From positions 43,790 through 74,409 of the forward strand of contig KN884095.1 in the NCBI GenBank assembly GCA_000934455.1: 30,620 bases of DNA, given 5' to 3'. The position numbers were made by a program, and so were the translations under genes. Shown here in pieces: positions 12,374 through 23,477 of this stretch (positions are counted from its first letter, which is position 1; each line of letters opens with the position of its first letter). The notes under the pieces were generated by a model, which had not been told where the DNA came from, searched no databases, and saw nothing but the letters and a program-made list of their open reading frames with translations. The DNA is from Apostichopus parvimensis (taxonomy: Eukaryota > Echinodermata > Holothuroidea > Aspidochirotida > Stichopodidae).

Positions 12374-13418
12374 CACTGTATGTTGTCCACATATGAAGTA
12401 CAATGAACCCTTTCTTACGAAATCATTACAATTAAACAATGGCTTAATTTACACCATTACTGATTTGACATAAAAATTGATGTAGATCCCACTAGAGCAA
12501 CACGTCTTTCTTAAAATAAAAATCTGCAAGACATGGAAGGGGGGCAGTGGTTCCATTTCTCTATAAGATTTTGCTATAATTCATATATACGTCATGAAAA
12601 CCAAACACGCTGAAACATTATCTTCCAGTCACACAGATATGTAGGTTTCCCATATAGGTACGTTTTCGAGAGCGACGCTTCCACATGCAGTATAGTAGCG
12701 ACCCATGCATATATATCTTAGCACTTAAATCCCCGGAAGATACCCCCCCCCCCACGGTTAGTACTGATGGGCATATATCGGGTGAGATATATACCCCAGC
12801 ATGTACCCCCATCCCACCAACTAAAAGGACGCAGTGCCAACCCCCCCCCCGCCCCCTCCTTCCACCCCAACTTGACCACCAGAATATCCCATTAGCGACT
12901 CCCGATGGAGCCGCTCTGATTTAAGTTATTACAATCAGTAACTTGCTCATGATTTCAAAGGTTATATAGGGGCTGTGGAGGTGTGCTGTGAAAATTTAAG
13001 TACAGGCATGAACCTCAATGAAAGGACTCGAGGCGGCTCCAGGATTTTTTTTAAATGAGGGAAGTGACCCTTTGGACGTTGAAGGCCAATGTATAGGGAT
13101 CCCTGAGGCCCGCCCCACAACCCCCAACCCTGCCAGTGCCCGAAATATGTTCAACGTTTAGATGTAAGTGGTGCCTTTTTAGCCATATTTAGACAATATA
13201 TTATGTATATAAAAAGGTCTAAGCGCAAGGTTGTGCTAGTAAATGCTTTTCGAATTTTGTATAAGATTGGAAAAGGGTGACTACACCTCCACACCCGTGC
13301 CTAATTGGGTGATATACTTCTTTCTCGACTGAATGTAGGAAAATCTCTCGACTGGACGCAATTTCCCCTCACATATCGGCTGAGGCTGGTCATGGCACCC
13401 CCTCCCATTGCGAACGCC
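12374..13418. other. Non-coding stretch, poly-C tracts
   Basis: No gene is supported. C-runs near 12744-12753 and 12841-12850 generate proline-rich spurious frames. A segment beginning CGAGGCGGCTCCAGGA near 13029 has the look of another repetitive element, but its other end is not identified. Confidence 0.4.
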
Positions 13419-13767
13419 ACTGATTACAAAAAAATTATACGCAGGAATAAAAACTAATTATGTAGAACGCTCGTGTAACATACCTTGACTTAATGCCCCC
13501 CCCCCTCCGCACCCCCCGAAAAAGAGTAAAAATACTGTATGTGTAGAAATAATAAATTGCAAACAGTGTTAATGTGTTTAATCAGAAAGCCGTGACAGTG
13601 CTGCTAATATCTGCATGTATACACTCTACGATGACGCAGCACGAACCACAGGCAGACAACACAGGATGATAGTGATAACAAAACCTGTGACTTAAAATAG
13701 TGCGAGGGGTTTTCCGACTGATTGTATGAATATAAGATAAGTGTATCGTTGAATCAATATTTTTCAA
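13419..13767. repeat. Diverged duplicated block, copy A
   Basis: This block shares several ordered segments with 15104-15500. They include CACTGATTA followed by an A-run, AATACTGTAT plus TGTAGAAAT, a GACGCAGCACGAACCACAG-like stretch (GACACAGCTTGAACCACAG in the other copy), and AGTGCGAGGGGTTTTCC. The copies differ by many substitutions and indels, so the duplication is old. Minus-strand frames through both copies share the residues TPRT near a TTTCC/GGAAA segment. I see no splice-bounded exon. Confidence 0.5.
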
Positions 13768-14480
13768 GTGTTACCTCGCCTTTGTGTACTGTACGCCTAC
13801 ACTCGTCAATGATTTGGTTGTGTGCAAATGTTAGGCTACATTTAATATTAAGTAAATAATTGCAACGAAATCAAATAGTCACTATAAACAAAAGGATGAC
13901 GAATTCCACTTACAAATCGGGGGTTGGGGGGGGTGTGTGTAATCCCACTGCTCAACTACAAACAATATGTAGACATAAAACAGGCTTTTCATGACGTTTT
14001 TCACAAACTGGGAAGGCCGGGGATTCCCCTTGGAGTCCTGCCTTGCACCTGGGGGGGGGGGGAGGGGGTGCGTACAACACAGTTCAAGAAACGCTGGCCT
14101 ATTGGGCATGTATGTTATTTCACAATAAAAATGGAAAAGTTCGGTGTTATACCAGAGGTAATTCAAAACAAATCACTGCTTGCTTACAGAGATTTAGAAA
14201 AACAAAACAAAAACAACAGGTTTTGTAACAATATCTCATGTTGTTTATTTCTCAGTTATATGTAGCCTCAAACTTTCAAGTAACTTAACAACAAATATCA
14301 AACAGAAGACATATGTATATCAAAAACAGAATATATATTGATTTTACAGTAACATTTTTTAATTTCTAATTTTTTTTAAATTTACAAACCTTGTTTGAAG
14401 ATTAAGCATACATCCCTGTGCCACTATCCAGCTCGACTAATTAACAGATTATGCTATGATTATGCTACTTGAACCATTCC

Positions 14481-14849
14481 CTTTAAGTCAGTGGCGTAGG
14501 AAAGTACTTTTGAGTGGGGGGGGGGGCTGATGACTGATGGCCGGCCTGGGGGAGGGGTCGTTTTTTTTGGATTTTTTTTGCATTTCCAGGTGGCCTCAGA
14601 TGCAATTTGGTGCAATATAGCACACTTAAACACCCACTCCATTTTGTAAATAATTTTGCATTTTCACCTGGCCTTAGATGCAATTTGGTGCTCCAAATGA
14701 GATTTTTTTCTCATTTGGAAATGAAAAAGGGGTTTTCTGACTTGCGGAGTGGGGGGGGGGCGGAATGATACTTCCGCCCCACCATATTTTTCACTGGGGG
14801 GGCTGGCGCCCCCCCCAGCCCCACCGGTTCCTACGCCCTTGCTTTAAGT
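14481..14849. mobile_element. hAT-like MITE, copy 2, with 8 bp target-site duplication
   Basis: The element spans 14489-14841 and is closely similar to the copy at 3153-3502 along its full length and in the same orientation. The perfect direct repeat CTTTAAGT lies at 14481-14488 and 14842-14849. The copies differ mainly in the lengths of their G- and C-runs and in scattered substitutions. This points to fairly recent amplification of the family. Confidence 0.87.
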
Positions 14850-15103
14850 TAAACCACAATCAGATCTACCGAAATGAGATATAATTTTAAGCAGTTTTCT
14901 GAGATTGTACAGTGACTTGACTAGACCATACTGTTGTAATGGACTGATTGACTTGCCCCTTCAGCTCAAACTAAATTTTTCCTCAATCTTCTTATCTGGT
15001 TAGCTTGTCGACTTAATGTTCTTCTTGCCCCGCCCCCCCCCCACCCCATTTCTTACGACAGCGGTAGGGTAGGGCAATCACACCCCTTCCCTCTTGCACA
15101 CAC
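14850..15103. repeat. Non-coding segment with partial similarity to 17050-17150
   Basis: GATTGACTTGCCCCTTCAG and the following bases at about 14945-15000 resemble GATTGACTTGTCCCTTTAG at about 17067-17130. The match continues through a TTTTTC and an ATCTG/TTATTTGG-like stretch. This is a second diverged local duplication. A poly-C tract lies at about 15031-15042. No coding content is seen. Confidence 0.4.
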
Positions 15104-15500
15104 CACTGATTAAAGAAAAAAAATACTGTATATATGTAGAAATGAAAAATAATTATTTAGAATGCTTGTGTAACTTACCCTGTTCATGGTCGCCTGTTGC
15201 AAGGTTTAAAGGATGTTCAAGAAAGGCAATTAATATCACAATATGTGTTTTAAGAGGAAGCCAGCTGAAATATGTTGTTGAAATGCAGACAGCTATAACG
15301 AGTTTGATGACAGTGCACTTGCGGCCACTGTATATATGTAGTCTATGTAGGATATGACGACACAGCTTGAACCACAGACACACAACTCACTCTAGAGGAT
15401 AATAATAATGATAAGAAAAAAACCCTGTTGCTTATCTTAGTGCGAGGGGTTTTCCAAATGACTGTATGCAAATTAGATGAATGAATATTCATTATATACA
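15104..15500. repeat. Diverged duplicated block, copy B
   Basis: This is the partner of 13419-13767 and carries the same ordered landmarks. It is longer because of an extra stretch at roughly 15190-15320. It lies directly before the 110 bp tandem repeat array. Confidence 0.5.
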
Positions 15501-15643
15501 TGCCTGCAGCATCTGCACCGGTTAGGTCATTTGCCAATTTAAGTTTGGCAGTGTTTCAAGTATACATAAGGAGAATTGCATCACTATGGGGCTTTTCCAA
15601 AATAGTCAGACAGCAACGAGAAAGAAAAAGCAGGGAATGATTT

Positions 15644-16850
15644 AGTGTTCCGACTTTGTGTGGCAGTTTTGAAGGCTCTGAAGGGTTTTGTCTTGTAAAA
15701 TACATTGGTTCCTGTATATAGCAATGCAACCACTTTGTGTAGCAGTTTTGAAGGCTCTGAAGGGTCTTGTCTTGTAAAATACATTGGTTCCTGTGTAAAA
15801 CCCTGCAATACATCTTTGGACTTGTATATAGCAATGCAACCACTTTGTGTAGCAGTTTTGAAGGCTCTGAGGGGTTCTGTCTTGTAAAATACATTGGTTC
15901 CTGTGTAAAACCCTACNNNNNNNNNNNNNNNNNNNNNNNNNNNNNNNNNNNNNNNNNNNNNNNNNNNNNNNNNNNNNNNNNNNNNNNNNNNNNNNNNNNN
16001 NNNNNNNNNNNNNNNNNNNNNNNNNNNNNNNNNNNNNNNNNNNNNNNNNNNNNNNNNNNNNNNNNNNNNNNNNNNNNNNNNNNNNNNNNNNNNNNNNNNN
16101 NNNNNNNNNNNNNNNNNNNNNNNNNNNNNNNNNNNNNNNNNNNNNNNNNNNNNNNNNNNNNNNNNNNNNNNNNNNNNNNNNNNNNNNNNNNNNNNNNNNN
16201 NNNNNNNNNNNNNNNNNNNNNNNNNNNNNNNNNNNNNNNNNNNNNNNNNNNNNNNNNNNNNNNNNNNNNNNNNNNNNNNNNNNNNNNNNNNNNNNNNNNN
16301 NNNNNNNNNNNNNNNNNNNNNNNNNNNNNNNNNNNNNNNNNNNNNNNNNNNNNNNNNNNNNNNNNNNNNNNNNNNNNNNNNNNNNNNNNNNNNNNNNNNN
16401 NNNNNNNNNNNNNNNNNNNNNNNNNNNNNNNNNNNNNNNNNNNNNNNNNNNNNNNNNNNNNNNNNNNNNNNNNNNNNNNNNNNNNNNNNNNNNNNNNNNN
16501 NNNNNNNNNNNNNNNNNNNNNNNNNNNNNNNNNNNNNNNNNNNNNNNNNNNNNNNNNNNNNNNNNNNNNNNNNNNNNNNNNNNNNNNNNNNNNNNNNNNN
16601 NNNNNNNNNNNNNNNNNNNNNNNNNNNNNNNNNNNNNNNNNNNNNNNNNNNNNNNNNNNNNNNNNNNNNNNAATTGTATATAGCAATGCAACCACTTTGT
16701 GTAGCAGTTTTGAAGGCTCTGAGGGGTTCTGTCTTGTAAAATACATTGGTTCCTGTGTAAAACCCTGCCTTACATCTTTGTAATTGTATCTAGCAATGCG
16801 ATCACTTTGTGTAGCATTTTGTGATGCAATACTGCATATCTTATTACCTG
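15644..16850. repeat. 110 bp tandem repeat array interrupted by an assembly gap
   Basis: Units carry CAGTTTTGAAGGCTCTGA, then CTTGTAAAATACATTGGTTC, then a GTAAAACCCTGC and TATATAGCAATGCAACCACT segment. The CAGTTTTG landmark occurs at 15664, 15743 and 15853 before the gap and at 16705 after it. The spacing is therefore 79 bp for a first, internally deleted unit and 110 bp for the full unit. The last copy decays after about 16850. The 110 bp period is not a multiple of three, so open frames in all phases are by-products of the repeat. Confidence 0.9.
15917..16671. other. Assembly gap (755 Ns)
   Basis: A run of 755 undetermined bases lies wholly inside the tandem array. About seven unit lengths would fit, but the gap length may be an estimate and the true copy number is unknown. 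Long frames called across the gap are artefacts. Confidence 0.98.
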
Positions 16851-17295
16851 AAAAGGATAACAAATTCCACTCCCTAAATCGCGACAGGAAACTGATTTCA
16901 AGTCATGAGAAATGGAAGCGGCTTGTTACAGCCCAGGCAGGGATCCTGTCAGGAGTAGGAGTTTGTATAAAGCCCCTTCCCCCCCCCCCCCTGGCAAACA
17001 CACACACAAACAGAAATGAAGAAATTTACACAACTGTGTATGTTTACCTAATCATAGAAATTAATCGATTGACTTGTCCCTTTAGTTCAAAAGGGATCAA
17101 TTTTTCTGAATCATCTGTTATTTGGTTGGATGTAATGCCACTCTAACATGAAATAGTCTATCTGCTATCCTTTTAGCAAACTGCTATGCAAAAATTGATT
17201 CACAAATTGCAGAGATGTATAGCAGTCTTTAAGCTTAAAAAAAACCATAATTTTTCTAGTATGTTATGATCAATTAAACTGATTAAAATAAACAA
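16851..17295. other. Non-coding stretch between tandem array and TEX47-like gene
   Basis: No gene is supported. It includes a poly-C tract at about 16979-16991, a short CACACA run, and the segment similar to 14945-15000. A plus-strand frame to 17146 begins inside the satellite and has no family resemblance. Confidence 0.5.
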
Positions 17296-17301
17296 TTTAT
17301 T
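17296..17301 (-). terminator. Candidate polyadenylation signal AATAAA of the TEX47-like gene
   Basis: TTTATT on the plus strand reads AATAAA on the minus strand, about 160 bases downstream of the TGA stop at 17461-17463. This is a sensible 3' UTR length, and no closer canonical hexamer was seen. Confidence 0.5.
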
Positions 17302-17460
17302 GAAGTGTTACAAAAAGTGAGAACATATTAATGACCTCCTGCCGTTATTCAATCGTAAGTCACTAGGACATAATAGCTAAAAAGTTAGCATGCAAGAACT
17401 GTGATTTCTCCCGACAGGTCCAAACGTAACGGTCATCTCATCATCTTCTGACTTGACCTT

Positions 17461-20400
17461 TCACCTGTGTATGGGAAACGTTTTAGTTGGAAGCGGCCAA
17501 ACCAGTTCTGTCCAAAACAAAAAAATTAAAAAAAACAGAAACATAAATCAACAGAACAAAAAAAACAGTGATGAATTTCTGAGAAGAGTCTACACCTTAG
17601 CGTTTATTTAACTTAAATGTTTCGCATAGAACAGTCAGTTTGTGGTAAATTTTGAAACGATATGCAAACCATCGGTGAATAGAGATCAAATCTTGTCGGC
17701 TTGGTCTACGCATGACGATATATGATAATAATTAGCAGTAACTGTCTCTAGCTAGATCATTAAAAAATTGTTATCCTTCAATAAAAATTTGAAAAATAAG
17801 TTTTTCATCTAAGTGCCAAGGTAACTGATAACAGGTGCAGCAGATACAGGTGTATATAAGGGGTATACACCTAGCCCCCCCCCCCTTTATATCCATTGTA
17901 CATTATTAGCACAACCCCCAGACTCCCTCACAAGGGAGTCCGCTTCAACGATCCCACCCCCTCTTTTGTTCAAGGTCTAGATTCACCCCTGGAGAAGGTT
18001 ATTTTTCGGCAAAGTTAATTTCACAGTGGTTAAGAAACTCTGCTGTGCAGAAGAAAAGCCAAAAGAGGTCATCTAGGCTACCTTGACAGGCTTACCTTGA
18101 TCTAAAATGACATCAAACGGTTCGTCATATTTATTCAGAAATTGATCTGGTGAGCACAAATCCAAGGAATTAAGAAGATAACCGAGTAAGTCTGGAACGG
18201 AAAACAAAATGAACAGTTTTAACAGGATATTAAAAAAAAATATAATACAACAGTTGAGAAAGAAAGAAATCATCTCTCTCAAGAATGATTCAAATGTTGA
18301 CCTTGGACTCTTGATTTTTTTAACAACTTTACAGATAGAATTGAGGAGTACTAGTAATATATTTCAACCCTTGATATGTAAAAGCCTTAATAAAATAAAA
18401 ACAAAATTCTAACAATTTTGTGTAATTAATGTGTTTTTTTTTTCAAGTGCATACAAAAGTTTTGTCATGAAATTTTGAATTCGTAGGTAATATGCTACTC
18501 CACATTGTGCAACCATGTGACCACCTCCAGCCAATCATCACCTCTGATGCAAAATAAATAATACCAGTGTGAAAAAACCGAATGTGAGTGACACATTCTT
18601 AATTTCTAGAACTATTAGAGGATGAGAATGGAAATTAGATATGGTTGCAAAAATGAATTGAATTATTTCATTTCATATTTATACTAAACTTGTCAGTTTA
18701 AAAATATCATTTTTTAACAGAGTTAAACAATCTGTATTTTCCCAAATGATGACACATACTTGTAGGGAATGCTCAAATTTGCAAAAGTAGGGAAAGAACA
18801 TGAAGAGGAGAATAAAGACAATCTTCTCCTCTCTAGGGTTACCTGATATTTTATGTTGAGGTATAAGAAGGTCTGAGACTTTAAAATGAAGGAAGAAGCC
18901 AGTCAATGGGTCAGTGGGTCAATGGGAGGGGGAGGGGTGGGGGCAGTGCTTAAAAAGTTACCAAAGTGGATAAGGAAAGGTAGAACGGAGTGCGGTACCA
19001 TGTACAGTAGTATGGAGATAGGTATTAGGGAAATGAGGTCGATTTTGTCTTTTCCAAATGATAATCTTATTAAGGAAATGGCTCAACTTATAAGTAAGAA
19101 ATTCCATGGAAAGAGAAGTAACGGACTGTCCCCTCCTATGTAGGTTTGGATAGTATTTACCTTGAGGTATAAGAAGGTCTGGAACTTTCTGATGAAGCGA
19201 ATCCATCACATTTTTGAGTGTAACCTGACAAAAGTATGATAGAAAGGTTAATTAGCTATTTTGGAACATCAATGACACATCAGCAAAATACCAAGTATGA
19301 AGGCAACGTGATTCAACAGAATAGCTTATAGACGAGCTTAGATGAGGTTATTAATCAATATAGTGTTCCACAGTTATATGGGTAAGGAAGGCTTAAAGAG
19401 AAATGACACAACACTGCTTGAAACTAGTGCTCGAAATCTACTGTGATCTCTGCTACAGCTAAGTTGCATTGAAGTAAGATGATAAAATGCATAGTATGTA
19501 TATATATATACATAGAGATAACCTATGACCTTGATGATGTAATAATCATCACCAATAACTGTCATTACGAAACTCGAAACCGGTCGGAAGTGATAGAGAA
19601 AGTGGACTGATCCATTATGTTGCTAGGGGTGTGTGCAAAGACTTTCCAAAAAAACAAATTGTTCTGTGAATATGGTTATTATTTTTTTTCCATAAGTTTA
19701 TCTACACCATAAAAAAAATAAATAAAAAAAATCCTAGGAGTGCAAATTTAAAATCCAGCTGGGAATAAATGTGTTATTGGGAAAAATGAAAAAGCCACTT
19801 TGAACGTGAATAATTATTATTTTAACTAAATTATTAACTAAATACAGTACCTTTGGCTGCTTGGCTAGATATGCTCCCAGTTTCAGCATAAGTGCTAGAC
19901 ATTCAGGGACCTGGAACATAGTAAAGAATACAAAGATGGCGTTCAACATCTAGTGCTCATTCTCATTGACTGTTTAGGGTATATATATATATATAAATAT
20001 ATGTATATAATTTTTTTTTTGGGGGGGGGAGGTTTTAATATTACGATTACATTTCACATTCAGTATTCCATCACATTTCTGATTCCCAGAACCAGTTGAT
20101 TAATTTTTCCAACGGTTTATACAAAGATACAGTCAAGAATAAACACCTTTTCTAAGTGGTTTTTGACGCAGTAAATGTTGCTCATATGCATGATCAAATT
20201 TTAATGTATACTGTTTTCTAGGTTGATGGTTTATAAACTTTACATATAAAAGTGGTTGGGCTTCAATAATGAGCTAAATGAAAAACAGAATCCTACACTG
20301 TTCAATCTTTTAGTACGTATACAACAATATATATATTAAAAGCAATCTGAAACTCAGTTCGTATCGTGAATAACTCGAACAACACTGAACGGTGTAAGTG

Positions 20401-23400
20401 ACAAACAATGTCATAAAGAAGCACTAACTTAATTAAGCAAACAATATACAGATACCATACAAATGGCTCACCAATGTTTCAATGGGTTCAGTTGTTTCGT
20501 ACTCTTCTAGACGAGACGCGGGTAAATTGAGAACTCGGAAGCTCCACTGGTTAAAGAGTCGGGTATCAACGTTTGTCGACATGACCAAGATTTTACTGTT
20601 CACTATGAGGGGAGGGCCGGCAGTCTGCTGAGACTGATCGCGCAGGTCACGAATGACCGACCAAAGCATCTCTGTTGACGACTGAAAAACAAAATGGAAG
20701 CTACATGTTAGGTCATAAGGTTGTCCCCCCACTATACAGCTGATCGCGACTCGATGCAAGTCAATTGCCGCTATGTGGCAGATCGTGGAATAGGGGAGTG
20801 AGCGTGGTTTTATTAAGACTATACAACCAATCACCATTTGTCAGTTTTAAGTCAGGAAAACTTAACCTGTTACGTTTTCACAACTGGCAGCCATGAATTG
20901 TTAGCGATTTCACGATTGAAAATGTACAATTTTAGGAAATATAACTCAGACACGGGTCAATTTGCATGTGACCTAAACAAGCTCAGGTCATTAACAGCAG
21001 ACAGTCGTGTGCACTGATCAGTAAAAGTTATATGTGAACCTTTAAAGTTCCTCTGAGCTACAAATGAGGTATTTATGAATTTTTTAATATATCGATGACA
21101 TGGCTTTGAAAATAATAATTTTAAGGATGGGCTTGAGAGTGGGTGATGTAAGTCTTGGTTATTGCATCAGGTTTTCTACAAGGTACTTGGGCTGAACATC
21201 AACAAACATATTGTTGCATGAATCAATTTTTCTTAGGCACGCACGCATGCTCTATTCATGTATTGGATTTTGACAAGGTACGTTTAATAAACTAGGGTTT
21301 CTACATGTGACAGTTGTATGTGTTCACTACACAATGTGAATGAGAAAGACTTCTCTGAACTAATTAATAGTTCCTGTTGTTACAAAATTGAAAGGTCAAT
21401 GGCAATGGAAAGGAGTTTGAGAACAATTAAGATACTTCCTTAATACTGAGTATCTCTAACCCTTGAAAACATTGCTACATTTTATAAATGAAACAATATA
21501 TTCAACAGTTGTTTCTTTGATACAATATGCAAAGACACGTAGAATTTCAATAATTTGTTCCCGTTATTTATGGAACTCTTACCTCAACAAGATGGATGAA
21601 ATGATTTGGATAGACTAGAAGCATCCCTGTTGCACCTTCTCCCTGGAAGTGATTCTGCCATTGTTTGAATTTCTTCTCATAGTGGCCTGTGTAAGAGAAT
21701 ACAGTTGATATGTTGATCTTGCTATCATTCTTAAAAACAAAGATCTGATGTTTGTCTCAACAGTGCTAGGAAGAAACTAAATGTTTCTCTATAAATTATG
21801 TTCTTCATTTCATTTCATTTATTTATTTTTGTTCTATCACAACATAAGTATGACATATGACATAGAAGGAGATAAGAAACAAAACTTGTGAAAGGAAGTG
21901 TGCTAAACAAACCTATAGGGCTTGTTGGTTAGTGACACTCCCAGAAAAATACAGAACTTTAAAAATAGAAAAGAGAACCCAAAAAACAAACCAAACAGAA
22001 CCACCCCTTCAAAAAAGAAGGGCAAAAACAGCAGTAGGCTATGAACATGCAAATCATTAATACATGGCCACTGTGACTAAAACTTACTTCTTCTCTTTCT
22101 TATTACTTGAAAAGTGAAAGATTGATCTATGGAAAAATGTATATCCAGGAGTCTGTGGATGAGTTGCAATATTTAGGCCTTGTTTACCCAAATCTTGAAC
22201 ATATGTGATACTTACTTCCAAGATCCCTCTTGTCATGAAGGTTTTCATGTAGTTTGGCAACGTAAACCAGACGATGTAATAATGATTTCTGATGAGAAGA
22301 AAGAAAAGAAAATTATTACATTAATAGCATAGCAGAGCACTGAAAGGTTTGGAAATAGATGTAGGCTGGGCACAACTAGTATTAATATCTTACTCAAAGT
22401 TGTACAGACCTGCCAGATTTTCTATCAAAAACCTTGGAGATTAATGCTCAAATTATGGAGATTTTACAAAATATTCTTGTATCAAATTTCTAACAAGTTA
22501 TTTGTATCAGAATTGTATTCCTTGGCAGGTTTCTTTGATTTTTTTCAAAATTTGGTTTTGTGCTTTCATAATAAGGATACAAAAATATCCACAACTTAAT
22601 ATGAATCTGTTTTTGACTTTTTTCTTTACAGATTTCAGAAATTTGCATATATATGCAAGATTTGGAGATACCACCTTGAGAGGGCATGATCAAAATGATA
22701 ATCAACCATGAGAGTTGGCATGCAGGTATGACTTTATTCTGATTTGTTAAGTAACTCTAGAGCCTAGTACCAGGCAAATAGTGACTGAAGCAACATTTTA
22801 ATGATTACATTATGTTAGCTTCTATGGGACTAGGTTCAGTCAAAATTGTTATATATTTATATTTTTTAATATTAAAGGTCTGCTGTATAGACCCCAACTA
22901 TAGTACGCTATCATGGAAGTTTCTTGAGATCATGTAATCGACCTGCCTTGGTCTTAAAATGACCTCTTTATCAATTTGTCTGCAACGCCTTCCACATATT
23001 TTTTCTTGTATGAATATGAGGGTCTTTGTTGTAAACGCTCTATGATTAGGCTAGTACACTGAAGCTATTTCCACAAAGCGTTTACACAAAGAGTAACTAT
23101 GCAGGCTAATTGTTGAGCCTGAGGTCGATTTACGACAGTGGTAGGTCGATTGCATTATCTCAAGAAACTTTTCAAGCTATAGCTACTATAATTGGAGCCA
23201 ATAATGCAGATATTTTAACCCCATCGCATTACTCGATCGCCAGTCCTATTAAATATAGTAAAGTTGCATGCGGGTGACAAGACCTAACGTTACACTTCTC
23301 ATTGTAGGCTACACCGCAATAACTTATATAATCTGACTCAACACCCAACCTTTGGTAAGGATGGCCTTTACTTTTTACCTTGTTCAAAGTTCTGTTTCTG

Positions 23401-23477
23401 TCTTCGATGATTTGAAGAAGATTTAGTCGTGTGTTCCCGTAAACAGAGTCTTCTTCGTCGTGAAGGTCGACCATCAT
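17461..23477 (-). CDS. TEX47: TEX47-family protein (testis-expressed 47, BLUF-like), eight exons
   Basis: Coding exons run 23379-23477, 22216-22288, 21583-21686, 20472-20681, 19851-19910, 19161-19224, 18096-18191 and 17461-17507. All introns are GT-AG and the phases join without error to 753 coding bases, or 250 residues. That is close to the roughly 250 residues I recall for mammalian TEX47. The start is the first of two adjacent ATGs (23477, 23474). The core reads LLHRLVYVAKLHENLHDK, then HYEKKFKQW, then GATGMLLVYPNHFIHLVE and TEMLWSVIRDL. This is a BLUF-like beta-alpha pattern (G.L......F...LE......V...I.DL), and I see no evidence of flavin binding. The C-terminus includes LVWPLP. The family is testis-associated in mammals and its molecular role is unknown to me. 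It is divergently paired with CLUAP1, which supports a ciliary or sperm-flagellar context by inference. The family assignment rests on remembered similarity. Confidence 0.8.
18073..18095 (-). other. Alternative in-frame ending if intron 7 is retained
   Basis: Exon 7 ends at a strong donor, CAAG/GTAAGC. If this intron is not removed, translation continues for KPVKVA and stops at the TAG at 18073-18075. The spliced form is preferred because the exon 8 acceptor joins in frame and restores an ELVWPLP-type C-terminus. Confidence 0.4.
18730..18905 (-). pseudogene. Decayed tandem duplicate of TEX47-like exon 6
   Basis: On the minus strand 18856-18899 resembles the 3' part of exon 6 (19162-19199), including an exact 20-base block at 18856-18875 versus 19162-19181. 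The predicted residues KVSDLLIPQ correspond to KVPDLLIPQ in the functional exon. Flanking intronic sequence is also duplicated: 18730-18850 resembles about 19040-19160, with shared TTTTCCAAATGAT-like and GGAAAG landmarks. The donor is destroyed, since CAAG/GTAAAT is replaced by CAACATAAAA. The 5' part of the exon is lost in a G-rich low-complexity stretch near 18905-18945. It sits in intron 6, between exons 6 and 7. Confidence 0.75.
19979..20032. repeat. (TA)n tract followed by T-run and G-run
   Basis: Simple-sequence tract within intron 4 of the TEX47-like gene: TATATA repeats, then a T-run, then a G-run of about nine. Confidence 0.7.
21804..21880 (-). mobile_element. Possible retroposon 3' tail in TEX47-like intron 2
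   Basis: On the minus strand a sequence ending AACAAAAATAAATAAATG runs into repeats of AAATGAA. That is the form of a retroposon 3' end with a short tandem tail. The body upstream on that strand is not recognised, so it may only be simple sequence. Confidence 0.3.
22872..23218. mobile_element. TTAA-associated MITE, copy 1 (TEX47-like intron 1)
   Basis: The 347 bp element is bounded by TTAA at 22872-22875 and at 23215-23218. Its long terminal inverted repeats share TATAGTA near the ends, GAAGTTTCTTGAGAT (right: GAAAAGTTTCTTGAGAT) and AATCGACCT. The inverted repeats extend about 70 bp with gaps. No transposase frame is present. The TTAA boundaries suggest a piggyBac-like mobiliser, which is an inference from the boundary tetranucleotide only. 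Confidence 0.7.

Noticed and set aside
14527-14534. CTGATGA inside MITE copy 2
   Set aside because: No GAAA core or pairing stems at the right spacing, and the other MITE copy has CTGAAGA.
15644-16850. CRISPR-like reading of the regularly spaced repeats
   Set aside because: The units are contiguous tandem copies without unique spacers, and the DNA is clearly eukaryotic.
15642-16863. Several frames of more than 300 codons on both strands
   Set aside because: They run through the assembly gap and are open only because Ns are not read as stops and the repeat has open phases.
16784-17146. 120-codon plus-strand frame
   Set aside because: It begins in the satellite and crosses a poly-C and CACACA tract; there are no recognisable motifs.
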